DNA of 64,000 nucleotides, from positions 248,001 to 312,000 of the forward strand of contig NZ_SCNG01000002.1 of assembly GCF_005503555.1 (NCBI RefSeq), written 5' to 3'. Positions 52,129 to 62,135 of the stretch are shown here, in pieces (within the stretch, counting starts at the first letter, position 1; every line of letters begins with the position of its first letter). This DNA is from Rudaea sp. 3F27F6. Lineage in GTDB: Bacteria; Pseudomonadota; Gammaproteobacteria; Xanthomonadales; Rhodanobacteraceae. Both the position numbers and the translations under genes were made by a program. The notes beneath the pieces were generated by a model. That model searched no databases. It saw only the letters and a list, made by a program, of their open reading frames with translations, and had not been told where the DNA came from.

Positions 52129-55044
52129 ATGAAGCGTATGCTGATCAACGCAACTCAGCGTGAAGAGTTGCGTGTGGCTATCGTCGATGGCCAGTCGCTC
52201 TACGATCTCGACATCGAGATCCCCTCCAAAGAGCAGAAAAAGGCCAATATCTACAAAGGCCGCATCACCCGGGTCGAACCGTCTCTCGAAGCCTGTTTCA
52301 TCGAATACGGCGCGGAACGCCACGGTTTCCTGCCGATGAAGGAAATCTCGCGCGAGTATTTCCAGCCCGGCGTCGACCACAACCGCGCGGGCATCCGCGA
52401 ACTGCTCAAGGAAGGCCAGGAAGTCCTCGTTCAGGTCGAGAAGGAAGAGCGCGGCAACAAGGGTGCGGCGCTGACCACGTTCATCTCGCTTGCCGGCCGC
52501 TACCTCGTCCTGATGCCGAACAACCCGCGCGCCGGTGGCGTTTCGCGGCGCATCGAAGGCGACGACCGCGCCAATCTCAAGGAAGAACTCGACAAGCTCA
52601 ACCTGCCCGAGGAAATGGGCCTGATCATCCGCACCGCCGGCGTCGGCCGCGATGCCGAAGAGCTGCAATGGGATTTGGATTATCTGCTGCAGGTGTGGAA
52701 GGCGATTTCCGACGCGGCCGTGAGCCGCCCCGCCCCGTTCCTGATCTACCAGGAATCCAAACTCATCATCCGCGCGCTGCGCGACTACCTGCGCAACGAC
52801 ATCGGCGAAATCCTGATCGACAGCCCCGAGCTGTACAACGACGCGCGCGAGTTCGTCCAGCAGGTGATGCCGAACAATCTGCGCAAGCTCAAGCTGTACC
52901 AGGAAACGGTGCCGCTGTTCTCGCGCTACCAGATCGAAACACAGATCGAAAACGCGTTCGAGCGTAACGTGCGCCTGCCGTCCGGCGGCTCGATTGTCGT
53001 CGACCAGACCGAAGCCCTGACCGCGATCGACGTGAACTCGTCGAAGGCGACCAAGGGTTCGGACATCGAAGACACCGCGTTCAACACCAATCTCGAAGCC
53101 GCGGTCGAAGTCGCGCGCCAGTTGCGCCTGCGCGACGCCGGCGGCCTGATCGTGATCGATTTCATCGACATGGAAAACCCGCGCCATCAGCGCGACGTCG
53201 AAGAGAAACTGAAGGACGCCCTGCGCTTCGACCGCGCGCGCGTCCAGGTCGGCCGCATCTCGCGCTTCGGCCTGCTCGAAATGTCGCGCCAGCGTCTGCG
53301 CCCGTCGCTCGGCGAGTCCACGCAGACGGTCTGCCCGCGCTGCGAAGGCCACGGCCGTATCCGCGGCGTCGAATCGCTGTCGCTGTCAGTACTGCGTCTC
53401 GTCGAAGAACAGGCGATGAAGGAGAAGACCGGCCAGGTGCTCGTGCAGGCGCCGCACTCGATCGCGAACTTCCTGCTCAACGAAAAGCGCAAGAGCCTGT
53501 TCGAGATCGAAGCGCGCCACGACGTGCCGATCATCGTGGTCGCCGACGACAAGCTCGAGACTCCGCATTTCGAGATCACCCGCATCAAGGGCAGCGAACT
53601 CGGCGGCGACAACAAGCCGAGCTACGAACGCCTGACCCCGGTGGTCTCCGCGCCGCCGCCGCAGGTCGCCAAGCCGGGTGACGAGCCGGAAAAGCCCGCC
53701 GTGTCGGGCATCGTGCCGGCCAACCCCGCTCCGGTGAAGCCCGAAGTCGAAGCGCCGCCCGCAGCGGCGCCCGCTCCTGCTGCAGCCGCCCGCGAAAGCA
53801 AAGGCCTGTTCGCCCGCATCGCAAGTTGGTTCGCGTCATCACCTGCTCCGGCCGCCGCTCCGGCGGCGGCAGAGCGCAAGCCGAATCAGCAGCGCTCGCG
53901 TGACCAGCGCGGCAACGATTCGCGCCCGCAGCGCGGCCGCAACGAATCGCCGCGCGGTCAGCAACAAGGCCAGCAGAATCAGCAACGCGGCCGCAACGAG
54001 GGGCGTCGTGACCAGCGCCAGCAGGACGGTCGCCCACGCAACGAAGCGCGTCCGCAACAGAATCAGAACCAGCAGCAGAACCGCAGGCCGGACCGCCCCA
54101 CTCCGCCGCCGCCTTCGCGCAATGCGCCGTCGGCCCCTGCAGCTTCGACAGCGGCAGTTCCGGCACCGGAGCGCGAAGCGCGCGTTGCCGCCACCGCGGT
54201 AGCGGCTCAAGCCATCGATACCTCGATCGAAAAAACGACCCTGCCGGCCGCCGCCGTGGAAACCACGGTTGCGCTGCAAAGGCCCGCTGAGACGGATGTT
54301 CAGCAGACCGCAGCCGAAGGCGAAGCCACGCGTTCGCGCCGCCGCGGCCGCCGTGGTGGCCGTCGCCGTCGCCGCAGCGAAGGCGAAACCGCCGCAACGG
54401 CCGCCGCTGTCGCCAGCAGCGACATCGTGCTCGACTTCGACGACGAAGACGATACGCCGACCGCCGTTCCGCAGCCCAAACCTGCCGCCGAATCCGCCCC
54501 GGCCGCGCCCGCGCGCGATGCCCACGTCGCTGCACCTGCGCCGGTAACGGCGGTGGAAGCGTCCAAGGCAAGTGAGCCCGTGAAGGTCGAGCCGCAACAG
54601 GAAGCAGCTCCGGCGCCGGTTCCGGTTCCGCCCCCCGTTCGATCCGTCGAGCAGACTCAGCAGACCCTGCCGATAGATCCTGCCCCGGTCGTAGAGCAGG
54701 CCGCTGCGCCGCAGGCGGAAAAAGTCGTGGAAGTCGAGAAGCCCGCGCCCGCCGAACCGGCGCCGGCCCCGGTTCCAGCCGCAGCGCCGGTCAACAATGA
54801 GCTGCCTTTCGCCGCCGTCGAAGAAAAGCTCGCTGCGGCGGCACCTGCGCCAACGACACAGCCGATCCAGCAGCGCCTCGACACTATCCTGGCGCCGCCG
54901 CCCGTAATGCCGCTGCATATGCATATCGAGCGCGCGCTGGCCGAACTGCGCGACACGCCGGCAAAACCTGCTACTGAACAATCCAAGCCGGCAGAGGCCG
55001 GTGAGGATGCAAAACCTGCCGCGGAACCGCCAACCGCTGCCTAA
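52129..55044 (+). CDS. rne: ribonuclease E
   Basis: A 971-residue endoribonuclease, the centre of mRNA decay and rRNA/tRNA processing. The N-terminal catalytic half has the S1 RNA-binding domain (about 35-125), the 5' sensor/RNase H-like region, the Mg-binding Asp301 ([13 protein letters not shown]) and Asp344 ([13 protein letters not shown]), and the zinc link Cys402-x-x-Cys405 (CPRCEGHG) that joins dimers. From about 515 onward is a long Pro/Ala/Gln/Arg-rich tail with an Arg-rich RNA-binding stretch ([18 protein letters not shown] at about 735) and a Glu/Pro/Ala-rich end, expected to act as the degradosome scaffold. The tail also has an amphipathic segment ([13 protein letters not shown] at about 562) fitting a membrane anchor. 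Confidence 0.95.
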   Translation: MKRMLINATQREELRVAIVDGQSLYDLDIEIPSKEQKKANIYKGRITRVEPSLEACFIEYGAERHGFLPMKEISREYFQPGVDHNRAGIRELLKEGQEVLVQVEKEERGNKGAALTTFISLAGRYLVLMPNNPRAGGVSRRIEGDDRANLKEELDKLNLPEEMGLIIRTAGVGRDAEELQWDLDYLLQVWKAISDAAVSRPAPFLIYQESKLIIRALRDYLRNDIGEILIDSPELYNDAREFVQQVMPNNLRKLKLYQETVPLFSRYQIETQIENAFERNVRLPSGGSIVVDQTEALTAIDVNSSKATKGSDIEDTAFNTNLEAAVEVARQLRLRDAGGLIVIDFIDMENPRHQRDVEEKLKDALRFDRARVQVGRISRFGLLEMSRQRLRPSLGESTQTVCPRCEGHGRIRGVESLSLSVLRLVEEQAMKEKTGQVLVQAPHSIANFLLNEKRKSLFEIEARHDVPIIVVADDKLETPHFEITRIKGSELGGDNKPSYERLTPVVSAPPPQVAKPGDEPEKPAVSGIVPANPAPVKPEVEAPPAAAPAPAAAARESKGLFARIASWFASSPAPAAAPAAAERKPNQQRSRDQRGNDSRPQRGRNESPRGQQQGQQNQQRGRNEGRRDQRQQDGRPRNEARPQQNQNQQQNRRPDRPTPPPPSRNAPSAPAASTAAVPAPEREARVAATAVAAQAIDTSIEKTTLPAAAVETTVALQRPAETDVQQTAAEGEATRSRRRGRRGGRRRRRSEGETAATAAAVASSDIVLDFDDEDDTPTAVPQPKPAAESAPAAPARDAHVAAPAPVTAVEASKASEPVKVEPQQEAAPAPVPVPPPVRSVEQTQQTLPIDPAPVVEQAAAPQAEKVVEVEKPAPAEPAPAPVPAAAPVNNELPFAAVEEKLAAAAPAPTTQPIQQRLDTILAPPPVMPLHMHIERALAELRDTPAKPATEQSKPAEAGEDAKPAAEPPTAA

Positions 55045-55055
55045 GACGGACCACG

Positions 55056-55082
55056 AAAACGCCCTGCCCAGCAGGGCGTTTT
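55056..55082 (+). terminator. Rho-independent terminator of rne
   Basis: AAAACGCCCTG / CAGGGCGTTTT forms a perfect 11-bp stem with loop CCCAG, ending in a T-run (TTTTCATTT), 11 nt after the stop codon. Confidence 0.9.
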
Positions 55083-55190
55083 CATTTGCACACCCAATGC
55101 GAGAGTGCAAAACGACCTAATTGGAAGATCGCCTCGCGCCAACGATCTAGAATTGCTGGAATCCCTCTCCTACACCCAGCGGGCGGACGC

Positions 55191-56639
55191 GTGATTACCA
55201 AGCATGGCGCGGTTCCGGTCCTGATCTTGACGCTCGCTTTTCTTGGCATCGCCGAAGCCGGTGTCGCGAAGGCGCCACCGGCCTCGTCCTCCGCCCAAGC
55301 ACCTAGAGAGCCGTTGCTCGCTCCTGGGCCGATGCGCAGCGATCTTGCCTATCTGCGCGGCAAGATTCTCGAGCAGCACTCCAATCCGTTTTTGTATACG
55401 CGCGCCGAAGAGTTCGAACGTCTCTACCGCGATCTGTATCGCGGCCTCGATCGGCCGCTGGACAAGGCGGAGTTCTATCGCCGTGCCGCGCGCCTCGCCG
55501 CGTCGTTGAAGGACGGCCATACCCTGGTCGATCTGCGCCTAGATAGCTTCGCCGAGTTCGCCAAGGATCACGGCGTCCTTCCGCTCGAAGCCGTCTTTAT
55601 CGGCCCGCGCCTTTATGTCGGCGCGAACGCGAGCGGCGACGAACGTCTCAAGGCAGGCACGGAAATTCTCTCGATCAACGGCGTCGACGTCGCGGAAATC
55701 GTCGAGGCCTATCGCGGCCTGATCAACGACGTGCATCCCATCTACGACGTGTATGCCCGACTGTTCCGCGAGATGTTCTGGCTGCGCTACGGTGCTGCGC
55801 CGCGTTTCTCGATCGGATATCGAAGCGCGGACGGCAGCACCGGGGGCGCGGACGTTCCCGCACATGTATTCGCGGAAAACGAATTTCACAGCTACCTGCC
55901 GCCGGGAAGTGCCTATTTCTTCAAAATGCTGCCGGACGGCAACGCAGGTTTGCTGACCATCAACAGCTTTGCCCCGTCCGCAGACTTCGATGCATTTCTC
56001 GAACAGACTTTTGCCGCTCTGAGCGCGCAGCACACTCCCGCACTGATCATCGACATGCGCAGAAACGGCGGTGGCTCCGGACGGCTCGCGCAGCAGGTCG
56101 TCAGCTATCTGACCGACCAACCGTACAAATTGATCGGCGCGTTCTACGTCAAGGTGACCGACGATCTCAAGGCGCTGTACACGAAGGGCACGACGCACAC
56201 CGACGAGGACACTCGCAAAATCGTCATGGCCAATCCCGCCGGAACGCTCATCGACGGGCTCAAAGGCACCGGTCCCGTCGTCGTCACGCCGCCGCATCGC
56301 GATCATGTGTATCGCGGCAAGGTCTACCTGCTGACCGCAAACAACACCTTCTCGGCGGCGGCGATGTTCGCGGCCTACGTCAAGTGCAATGGCCTCGGCA
56401 AAGTCGTCGGCGAAGAACCGGGGCAGGCAACCAATTTTGTCGCCGACGCCGTGCCGTTCACGATGCCCAACTCGGGGCTGAGTTTCGAGGTTTCCTTTTC
56501 GGAAATTCACATGGCCTGCGAGCAAAGCTACTACCACGGCATCCAGCCGGACTACCCGTTCGCCGCATCACGCGAAAGCATCTCGACCGGTGAAGATGCA
56601 GTGCTCGACTACACGCTGAAGTTGATCGGCAAGCGCTAA
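55191..56639 (+). CDS. exported S41-family peptidase-like protein
   Basis: The protein has 482 residues from a GTG at 55191 before ITKHGAVPVLILTLAFLGIA, a signal peptide. The S41 (C-terminal-processing protease/tail-specific) core spans about 240-450: LLTINSFAPSADFDAFLEQT, PALIIDMRRNGGGSGRLAQQ, YLLTANNTFSAAAMFAAYVK and VVGEEPGQATNFVADA. The Ser in NTFSAAAMF matches the nucleophile position. A central segment with GTEILSINGVDVAEIVEAYR resembles a PDZ-like turn. A helical N-terminal domain precedes it. The enzyme would act in the periplasm on unknown peptides. It stands alone between rne and a response-regulator gene. Confidence 0.85.
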   Translation: MITKHGAVPVLILTLAFLGIAEAGVAKAPPASSSAQAPREPLLAPGPMRSDLAYLRGKILEQHSNPFLYTRAEEFERLYRDLYRGLDRPLDKAEFYRRAARLAASLKDGHTLVDLRLDSFAEFAKDHGVLPLEAVFIGPRLYVGANASGDERLKAGTEILSINGVDVAEIVEAYRGLINDVHPIYDVYARLFREMFWLRYGAAPRFSIGYRSADGSTGGADVPAHVFAENEFHSYLPPGSAYFFKMLPDGNAGLLTINSFAPSADFDAFLEQTFAALSAQHTPALIIDMRRNGGGSGRLAQQVVSYLTDQPYKLIGAFYVKVTDDLKALYTKGTTHTDEDTRKIVMANPAGTLIDGLKGTGPVVVTPPHRDHVYRGKVYLLTANNTFSAAAMFAAYVKCNGLGKVVGEEPGQATNFVADAVPFTMPNSGLSFEVSFSEIHMACEQSYYHGIQPDYPFAASRESISTGEDAVLDYTLKLIGKR

Positions 56640-56681
56640 CTCGGCAAGCGCGCGAATGCCGCGCGCTTGCGACGACGTGCG

Positions 56682-57335
56682 TCAGAACGCGCTACGCGCC
56701 GGCCGGTCCATCAGGCCATGCGCCGTCGCCAAGTGCGCCAATGTCACCACATTGTCGATCGCGAGCTTGTCGAACAGGCGGTATTTGTAGGTCGCCACAG
56801 TCTTCTCGCTGAGCTTCAAGCGATCGCCGATCTGCTTCGCGGCCATGCCCTGCGCCAGCATCATGGCGACTTCGAGCTCGCGCGTGGAAAGCTCGTCGAA
56901 CGGCGATTTGCCGCTGCCGAACGCATTGCCCAACGCAAGTTGTTGAGCCACGTCGGCGCTGAGATAGCGGCGTCCGTCCGCAACCTGCCGAATCGCCTTG
57001 ATCAGCTCGTCGGCAGGACACCCTTTGGTCAGATAACCGCTCGCACCCGCTTCGAGCAGGCGTCGGGGAAACGGCGCGTCGCTCGCCATCGTCAGGATGA
57101 CGATGCGTGTGGAGAGCTTGCTGCGCCGCACGCGTTCGGTCACTTCGATGCCGTTGACGTTCGGCATATGCAGATCGACGAGGGCGAGATCGGGTTTGAA
57201 TTTGCGAATCTGCTGCAGGCCGACGTCGCCGTCCTCGGCTTCGCCGACCACTTCCATGTCGGGTTGTTTCTCCAGAATCAAGCGCACGCCCATCCGCACC
57301 AAAGCGTGGTCGTCCATCATTACGATACGGATCAT
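56682..57335 (-). CDS. NarL/FixJ response regulator, GacA/UvrY-like
   Basis: A 217-residue regulator. Receiver residues are complete: Asp8-Asp9, phospho-acceptor Asp54 (LALVDLHMPNVNG), Thr82, Lys104 (SGYLTKGCPADEL). The LuxR-type helix-turn-helix at about 147-210 contains LSTRELEVAMMLAQGMAAKQ and LSEKTVATYKYRLFDKL, very like UvrY/GacA, which activate small RNAs that titrate CsrA/RsmA. uvrC and pgsA, the usual neighbours of uvrY, are not seen here, so orthology is not proven. The sensor kinase is not in the window. Confidence 0.85.
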   Translation of the reverse strand: MIRIVMMDDHALVRMGVRLILEKQPDMEVVGEAEDGDVGLQQIRKFKPDLALVDLHMPNVNGIEVTERVRRSKLSTRIVILTMASDAPFPRRLLEAGASGYLTKGCPADELIKAIRQVADGRRYLSADVAQQLALGNAFGSGKSPFDELSTRELEVAMMLAQGMAAKQIGDRLKLSEKTVATYKYRLFDKLAIDNVVTLAHLATAHGLMDRPARSAF

Positions 57336-57686
57336 GCGCCCCTTCCCCCGCTAGCCCGACTACCAAGGTACTTCCGTCCACCCCATTTTACATACAAGAT
57401 TCTTTTTTACAAATCGTCTTAAGGCACGGATTTAGCGCACGCTTTTCGTCGATTTGCCTAAGTTGCGTTGAATTCTGGCACGTTCCAGCCCAGGCAGATC
57501 GGAATCGGTCGGCATTTCCCGCTAAATGCCGATATAAGCGGCTTCCTGCCGAGATGAAACAAGGCAATGGTCAGATCATCACAAGACCGCTACTTTGGCG
57601 GTGCGATCGCTGAATAGCACGCCGTGGCAATCCAATGGCGATGCAGGCGAGCTGCCGAGCGGCCCTCGCCTCTTTTCGCTTGTCGC
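57336..57686. other. intergenic, no gene seen
   Basis: About 350 bp, A+T-rich at 57385-57420 (TTTTACATACAAGATTCTTT), which probably holds the promoter of the response-regulator gene. I find no tRNA, small RNA with clear terminator, or repeat. No T-run terminator for aroA was found. Confidence 0.45.
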
Positions 57687-59000
57687 TCAGACCAGCGCAA
57701 ATCCGCAGTCGTTGGCCAGATTGAAGAACCCAGGGAACGAAGTCGCCACGTTGGCGCAATCGAGCACGCCGACCGCGCCCTTGGCGACGAGACCGGCGAC
57801 GCAGAAGCTCATTGCGCAGCGGTGATCGCCGGCACTGTCGGCCTCGCCGGCCTGCAGCGTGCCGCCCGTGATGATTGCGCCGTCCGGCGTTTCCTCGATG
57901 CGCGCACCGAGCGCGCGCAGCCCCTTGGCCATCACCGCGATGCGGTCCGACTCCTTGACGCGCAGTTCGGCGGCGCCGATCACGCGCGTCGTGCCTTCGG
58001 CCACGGCCGCGGCGACGAACAATGCGGGAAACTCGTCGATCATGTCGGGCACGAGTTCGACCGGCACGTCGATGCCGTGCAAGGGCGCATGGCGAACGGT
58101 CAGGTCGGCGATCGCTTCGCCGCCCGCTGCACGCACATTGGTCTCGCGAATATCGGCGCCCATTAGGCGCAGCGCCTGCAGCAGGCCGGTGCGCCGCGGA
58201 TTCATGCCGACGTCGCGCAGCGTCAATTCCGAACCCGGCACGATGCTCGCCGCGACGAGAAAGAACGCGGCCGAGGAAAAGTCTGCCGGCACAGTGACAT
58301 CGGTCGCGCGCAATCGATGGCCGCCGCTCAACTTAGCATGGCCTTCCGAGAATTCGATCGGATAGCCGAACGCGTGCAGCATGCGTTCTGTGTAGTCGCG
58401 CGTCGGATGCGGCTCGTGCACCTGAGTTTCGCCGCGCGCGTACAGTCCGGCGAGCAGCAAGGCCGACTTCACCTGCGCACTCGCAACAGGCAATGCGTAG
58501 TCGATCCCCTTCAAGGGTTGACCGCCGGAAACGCGCAGCGGCGGCAGACCGCCTTCGTTCGCCTCGATCTTCGCCCCCATCTTCGCGAGCGGATCGATCA
58601 CGCGGCGCATCGGCCGTCTCGACAGCGATTCGTCGCCGATCAGGACTGTGTCGAAGGATTGTCCTGCGAGCAAGCCAGCGAGCAGGCGCATGCCGGTCCC
58701 GGCATTACCGCAATCGATCGCCTCAGCCGGCGGCTTCAATCCATCGATACCGACACCGTGGACGATGCGCTCGCTCGCGTTCGGGGTGTCGATGCGCACG
58801 CCCATCTGAGCGAATGCGCGTGCGGTCGCGCGCGTGTCCTCGCCTTCGAGGAAACCCGTGATGCGCGAGACGCCGTCGGCAAGCGAAGCGAACATCACCG
58901 CGCGATGCGAAATCGATTTGTCGCCAGGCACGCGGATTTCGCCGCGCAGTGCGGCGGCTGGCGAACTGGTCCAATTCACCGGCTTTGCTGTCTGCGTCAT
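57687..59000 (-). CDS. aroA: 3-phosphoshikimate 1-carboxyvinyltransferase (EPSP synthase)
   Basis: A 437-residue EPSP synthase, the sixth step of the shikimate pathway, joining shikimate-3-phosphate and phosphoenolpyruvate. Signatures are VPGDKSISHRAVMFASLAD (substrate site), CGNAGTGMRLLAGLLAG, a conserved RPMRRVIDPLAKMGA stretch and ELRVKESDRIAVMAKGLRAL. The start ATG at 58998-59000 shares its A with the pheA stop (TGATG), so it is translationally coupled. The NAGTGMR sequence has Gly-Thr-Gly-Met as in class I-like enzymes with a normal glyphosate contact region. It is the last gene of serC-pheA-aroA. Confidence 0.95.
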   Translation of the reverse strand: MTQTAKPVNWTSSPAAALRGEIRVPGDKSISHRAVMFASLADGVSRITGFLEGEDTRATARAFAQMGVRIDTPNASERIVHGVGIDGLKPPAEAIDCGNAGTGMRLLAGLLAGQSFDTVLIGDESLSRRPMRRVIDPLAKMGAKIEANEGGLPPLRVSGGQPLKGIDYALPVASAQVKSALLLAGLYARGETQVHEPHPTRDYTERMLHAFGYPIEFSEGHAKLSGGHRLRATDVTVPADFSSAAFFLVAASIVPGSELTLRDVGMNPRRTGLLQALRLMGADIRETNVRAAGGEAIADLTVRHAPLHGIDVPVELVPDMIDEFPALFVAAAVAEGTTRVIGAAELRVKESDRIAVMAKGLRALGARIEETPDGAIITGGTLQAGEADSAGDHRCAMSFCVAGLVAKGAVGVLDCANVATSFPGFFNLANDCGFALV

Positions 59001-60130
59001 CAAAGCACCGCCACCGGATACGAGCCGAGAACTTTGATCTGCGCCGCGTGCTTCTCGAGTTCGGCAAGCGCGGATTTCATCGGCGCGTCTTCGATATGGC
59101 CGGCGAGATCGATGAAGAACGCGTATTCCCACTTCGCATGATGCGAGGGACGCGATTCGATGCGGCTCATCGATACGCCGTGGCGCGCGAACGGGCTCAG
59201 CACGTTGAATAGCGCACCGGGTTGGTCCTTGATCGACACGAGCACCGAGGTGCGGTCGTGGCCGCTCGACGGGAAAAACTGGCGGCCGAGCACGAGGAAG
59301 CGCGTGGTGTTGTCGTCACGGTCCTGGATCGGGCTGACGACAACCTTCTTCAATCCGTAGACGTGCCCCGCCGCCTCGCCCGCGATCGCCGCGGCATCAT
59401 CGGCATTGCGCGCGCGGCGCGCGGCCTCGGCGTTGCTCGACACCGGAATCTTCTCGGCCTTCGGCAGATTCGCACGCAGCCACGCCTTGGTTTGCGCGAA
59501 CGACTGCGGATGCGAGTAGACGCGTTCGATGTCTTCGATATGCCCCGAGCGCGACAGCAGGAACTGACGCACGCGCAGCTCCACTTCGCCGCAAATTTTC
59601 AGGTTCGAAGTCAGGAACATGTCGAGCGTGACTTGGATCGTGCCCTGCCCCGAGTTCTCGACCGGCACGACGCCGAAATCGGCGTGGCCCGCCTCGACTT
59701 CCTGGAACACTTCCTCGATGCTCGCGAGCGGCAGGCCGTGCGCCGAGCCGCCGAAATGCTTGCGCATCGCCTGCTCGCTGAACGTGCCTTCGGGACCGAG
59801 ATAGCCGATCTTGAGCGGCTCCTGCTGGGCAAGACAGGCCGACATGACTTCGCGGAACACGTGCACGAGCACTTCGTCGGCGAGCGGCCCGTGATTGCGG
59901 TCGACGACCATGCGCAGCACCTGCGCCTCGCGCTCGGGCCGGTAGTAGTCGACCGCCGCGGCGAGCTTGCCCTTGGCCTTGCCGACCTGCTGCGCCCAGC
60001 CGGCGCGCTCGGCGATCAGCTCCTGAATCTGCCGGTCGATGCCGTCGATGCGCGATCGCACGTCGGCGAGATCGAGCGGCGGCGATTTCGCCGCGGCGGC
60101 CTTCGGTTTGGATGTTTTCTTGGCGGGCAT
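59000..60130 (-). CDS. pheA: bifunctional chorismate mutase / prephenate dehydratase (P-protein)
   Basis: A 376-residue P-protein that makes phenylpyruvate from chorismate. The AroQ-type chorismate mutase helices lie at about 20-100 (VRSRIDGIDRQIQELIAERA, YYRPEREAQVLRMV), the dehydratase domain at about 105-285 (IGYLGPEGTFSEQAMRKHFG, VPVENSGQGTIQVTLDM, NTTRFLVLG) and the ACT regulatory domain at about 295-376 (SVLVSIKDQPGALFNVLSPF, SRIESRPS), expected to bind phenylalanine for feedback control. A Lys/Ala/Pro-rich N-terminus precedes the first domain. The ATG at 60130 has GGAG upstream. 38 bp separate it from serC. Confidence 0.95.
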   Translation of the reverse strand: MPAKKTSKPKAAAAKSPPLDLADVRSRIDGIDRQIQELIAERAGWAQQVGKAKGKLAAAVDYYRPEREAQVLRMVVDRNHGPLADEVLVHVFREVMSACLAQQEPLKIGYLGPEGTFSEQAMRKHFGGSAHGLPLASIEEVFQEVEAGHADFGVVPVENSGQGTIQVTLDMFLTSNLKICGEVELRVRQFLLSRSGHIEDIERVYSHPQSFAQTKAWLRANLPKAEKIPVSSNAEAARRARNADDAAAIAGEAAGHVYGLKKVVVSPIQDRDDNTTRFLVLGRQFFPSSGHDRTSVLVSIKDQPGALFNVLSPFARHGVSMSRIESRPSHHAKWEYAFFIDLAGHIEDAPMKSALAELEKHAAQIKVLGSYPVAVL

Positions 60131-60168
60131 AAGTCTTTCTACTCCATCGTCATTCGAGTGCCGACACG

Positions 60169-61254
60169 TCAGCCGTGGCGCCGCGCAAAGTCGCGCATGA
60201 AATCGGCCAGCGCGTGCACGGCTTCGAGCGTCACCGCGTTGTAGAGCGAGGCGCGCATGCCGCCGACGGCCTTGTGGCCCTTGAGTGCAAGCAAGCCGGC
60301 GGCTTCGGACTCTTTGAGGAACGGCGCGTTCAGTTCCTCGTCGGCGAGGGTGAACGGCACGTTCATCCACGAACGCGAGCCCTTCTCCACCGGATTGCGA
60401 TAGAAGCCGCCCGAGCTGTCGATGCACGCATAGAGGTGCGCGGCCTTGGCGCGGTTGCGTTCGCCGATCGCGACCAGCCCGCCCTCGCGCAACAGCCACT
60501 TGAACACCAGGCTTGCGAGATACCAGCCGAACGTGTTCGGCGTATTGAGCATTGAATCCTGTGCGGCATGCTCGGCGTAGTTGAAGATCTTCGGCATGTC
60601 CTTGGGACAGCGCTCGAGCAAGTCTTCGCGCACGATCATGACGACAAGGCCGGAAGCGCCGATGTTCTTCTGCGCGCCGGCATAGATCAGGCCGAACTTG
60701 CGCACGTCGAGCGGGCGCGAAAGGATGTCCGAGGACATGTCGGCGATCAGCGGCAGCGCGCCGACATCGGGTACGTGCTGGAACTCGACGCCGTGGATCG
60801 TCTCGTTCGGCGTGTAGTGCACGTAGGCAGCGTCCTCGTGCAGCGCCCAGGTGTCGCGCGCGGGAATCGCGGTGTGATGGCTGGCTTCGCTGTTCGCGGC
60901 GATGCGCACATCGGCTAGCGACTTCGCTTCGCGCACCGCTTTCTCGCCCCAGTGGCCGGTGACGACGTAGTCGGCAATCTGGTCGCGGCGCGCGAAGTTC
61001 ATCGGGATCTGGGCGAAATGCTGTGTCGCGCCGCCCTGCAGGAACAGGACTTTGTAATTGTCGGGAATGTCGAGCAGATAGCGCAGATCGCGCTCGGACT
61101 CGGCCGCCAGTTCGGCGAACAATTTGCCGCGATGGCTGATCTCCATCACCGACGCGCGCGCCTGCCCCCATTCGAGCAGTTCGGCTTGCGCCTGGCGCAA
61201 CACGGCTTCCGGCACCGCGGCAGGGCCGGCGGCGAAATTGTATCCACGACTCAT
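60169..61254 (-). CDS. serC: phosphoserine aminotransferase
   Basis: A 361-residue class-V PLP aminotransferase converting 3-phosphohydroxypyruvate to phosphoserine, also used in pyridoxal phosphate synthesis. Its features are the N-terminal RGYNFAAGPAAVPEAVL, LFLQGGATQHFAQIPMN, HYTPNETIHGVEF, and the PLP-Lys in YAGAQKNIGASGLVVMIV. The ATG at 61252-61254 follows GGGAG. Serine and aromatic synthesis genes are commonly joined in this order in Gammaproteobacteria (serC-pheA-aroA), and here serC is the first gene of that operon. Confidence 0.95.
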   Translation of the reverse strand: MSRGYNFAAGPAAVPEAVLRQAQAELLEWGQARASVMEISHRGKLFAELAAESERDLRYLLDIPDNYKVLFLQGGATQHFAQIPMNFARRDQIADYVVTGHWGEKAVREAKSLADVRIAANSEASHHTAIPARDTWALHEDAAYVHYTPNETIHGVEFQHVPDVGALPLIADMSSDILSRPLDVRKFGLIYAGAQKNIGASGLVVMIVREDLLERCPKDMPKIFNYAEHAAQDSMLNTPNTFGWYLASLVFKWLLREGGLVAIGERNRAKAAHLYACIDSSGGFYRNPVEKGSRSWMNVPFTLADEELNAPFLKESEAAGLLALKGHKAVGGMRASLYNAVTLEAVHALADFMRDFARRHG

Positions 61255-61450
61255 GGGGACTCCCGGCTGGAATCTGCCATTATCATGCTGCGGCGCGGCA
61301 GTGGCAATCGATTGAGACCGTATCGGGTTTGCACTCTGCACTCGTCATGAGGCACCGCATCGCGAATGGCTGCGCGGCAATCGCGCGGCGATGCGACAGA
61401 GCCTGCCGCGCGCTTGATCGGCAGGCGAATGGACGTCTAAATCCGCCGTG

Positions 61451-62131
61451 TCACGGTAGATAAGGTGCGATGATTCCTCGCCACAAATCGTAGCCAGCGC
61501 GGTTCATGTGCAGGCGGTCTTCGATGAACAGGTCTTCGCGCGGCTGGCCTTTCGCATCGAGCATCTTGCTCGCGACGTCGATGTAAAGCAGATGCGGATG
61601 CGCTGCGGCGTAGGCGCGAATCTTCTCGTTCGCCTCGCGCATCACCGGTAGCAATTTGACGCGTGAAGGACTCGGCTTGATCGAAATGAAGGCGATCGGC
61701 ACGGCCGGCAGTTCTTTGCGCACGCGCGTGACGAAAGCGACGTAGTCGTCCAGCACTTGCTGCGCCGTGTGGCCGTCGTTGATGTCGTTGTCGCCCGCGT
61801 AAAGCAGAACCATTGCCGGCTTGTACGGCACGACGACGCGGCCGGCGTAGTAAGTCGAATCGGCAATACGGGAACCGCCGAAACCGCGGTTGAGCACGCG
61901 CTTGGCGGGGAAATCGGCGGCGACGTCCTGCCACTTCTGGATCGACGACGAGCCGATGAACACGATCGTGCCGGCCTTGGGCGGCTGCGCGCGGTCGCTC
62001 TCCTCGAACTTGCGAATGTCCGGCTCCCAGATCGCCGAACCGGTTTGCAGTTGCGCGGCCGCGAACGGGCTTGCCAGCGCCAGAGCGAACAAGGCGAGCA
62101 TCGCGGCGAAGCGCGTCATGGTGTTGTTCAT
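61451..62131 (-). CDS. exported SGNH/GDSL-family hydrolase
   Basis: A 226-residue exported esterase-like protein. The signal peptide is MTRFAAMLALFALALASPFA (cleaved near AAAQL). SGNH blocks are FIGSSSIQKW (nucleophile Ser62), NRGFGGSRIAD (Gly), YAGDNDINDG (Asn) and the Asp/His pair in EDRLHMNRAG, all present. Such enzymes are lipases, carbohydrate acetyl-esterases or related. The gene starts 4 nt after the omega-amidase stop, so it is co-transcribed; a biochemical link between them is not obvious. Substrate unknown. Confidence 0.88.
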   Translation of the reverse strand: MNNTMTRFAAMLALFALALASPFAAAQLQTGSAIWEPDIRKFEESDRAQPPKAGTIVFIGSSSIQKWQDVAADFPAKRVLNRGFGGSRIADSTYYAGRVVVPYKPAMVLLYAGDNDINDGHTAQQVLDDYVAFVTRVRKELPAVPIAFISIKPSPSRVKLLPVMREANEKIRAYAAAHPHLLYIDVASKMLDAKGQPREDLFIEDRLHMNRAGYDLWRGIIAPYLP

Positions 62132-62135
62132 CGCA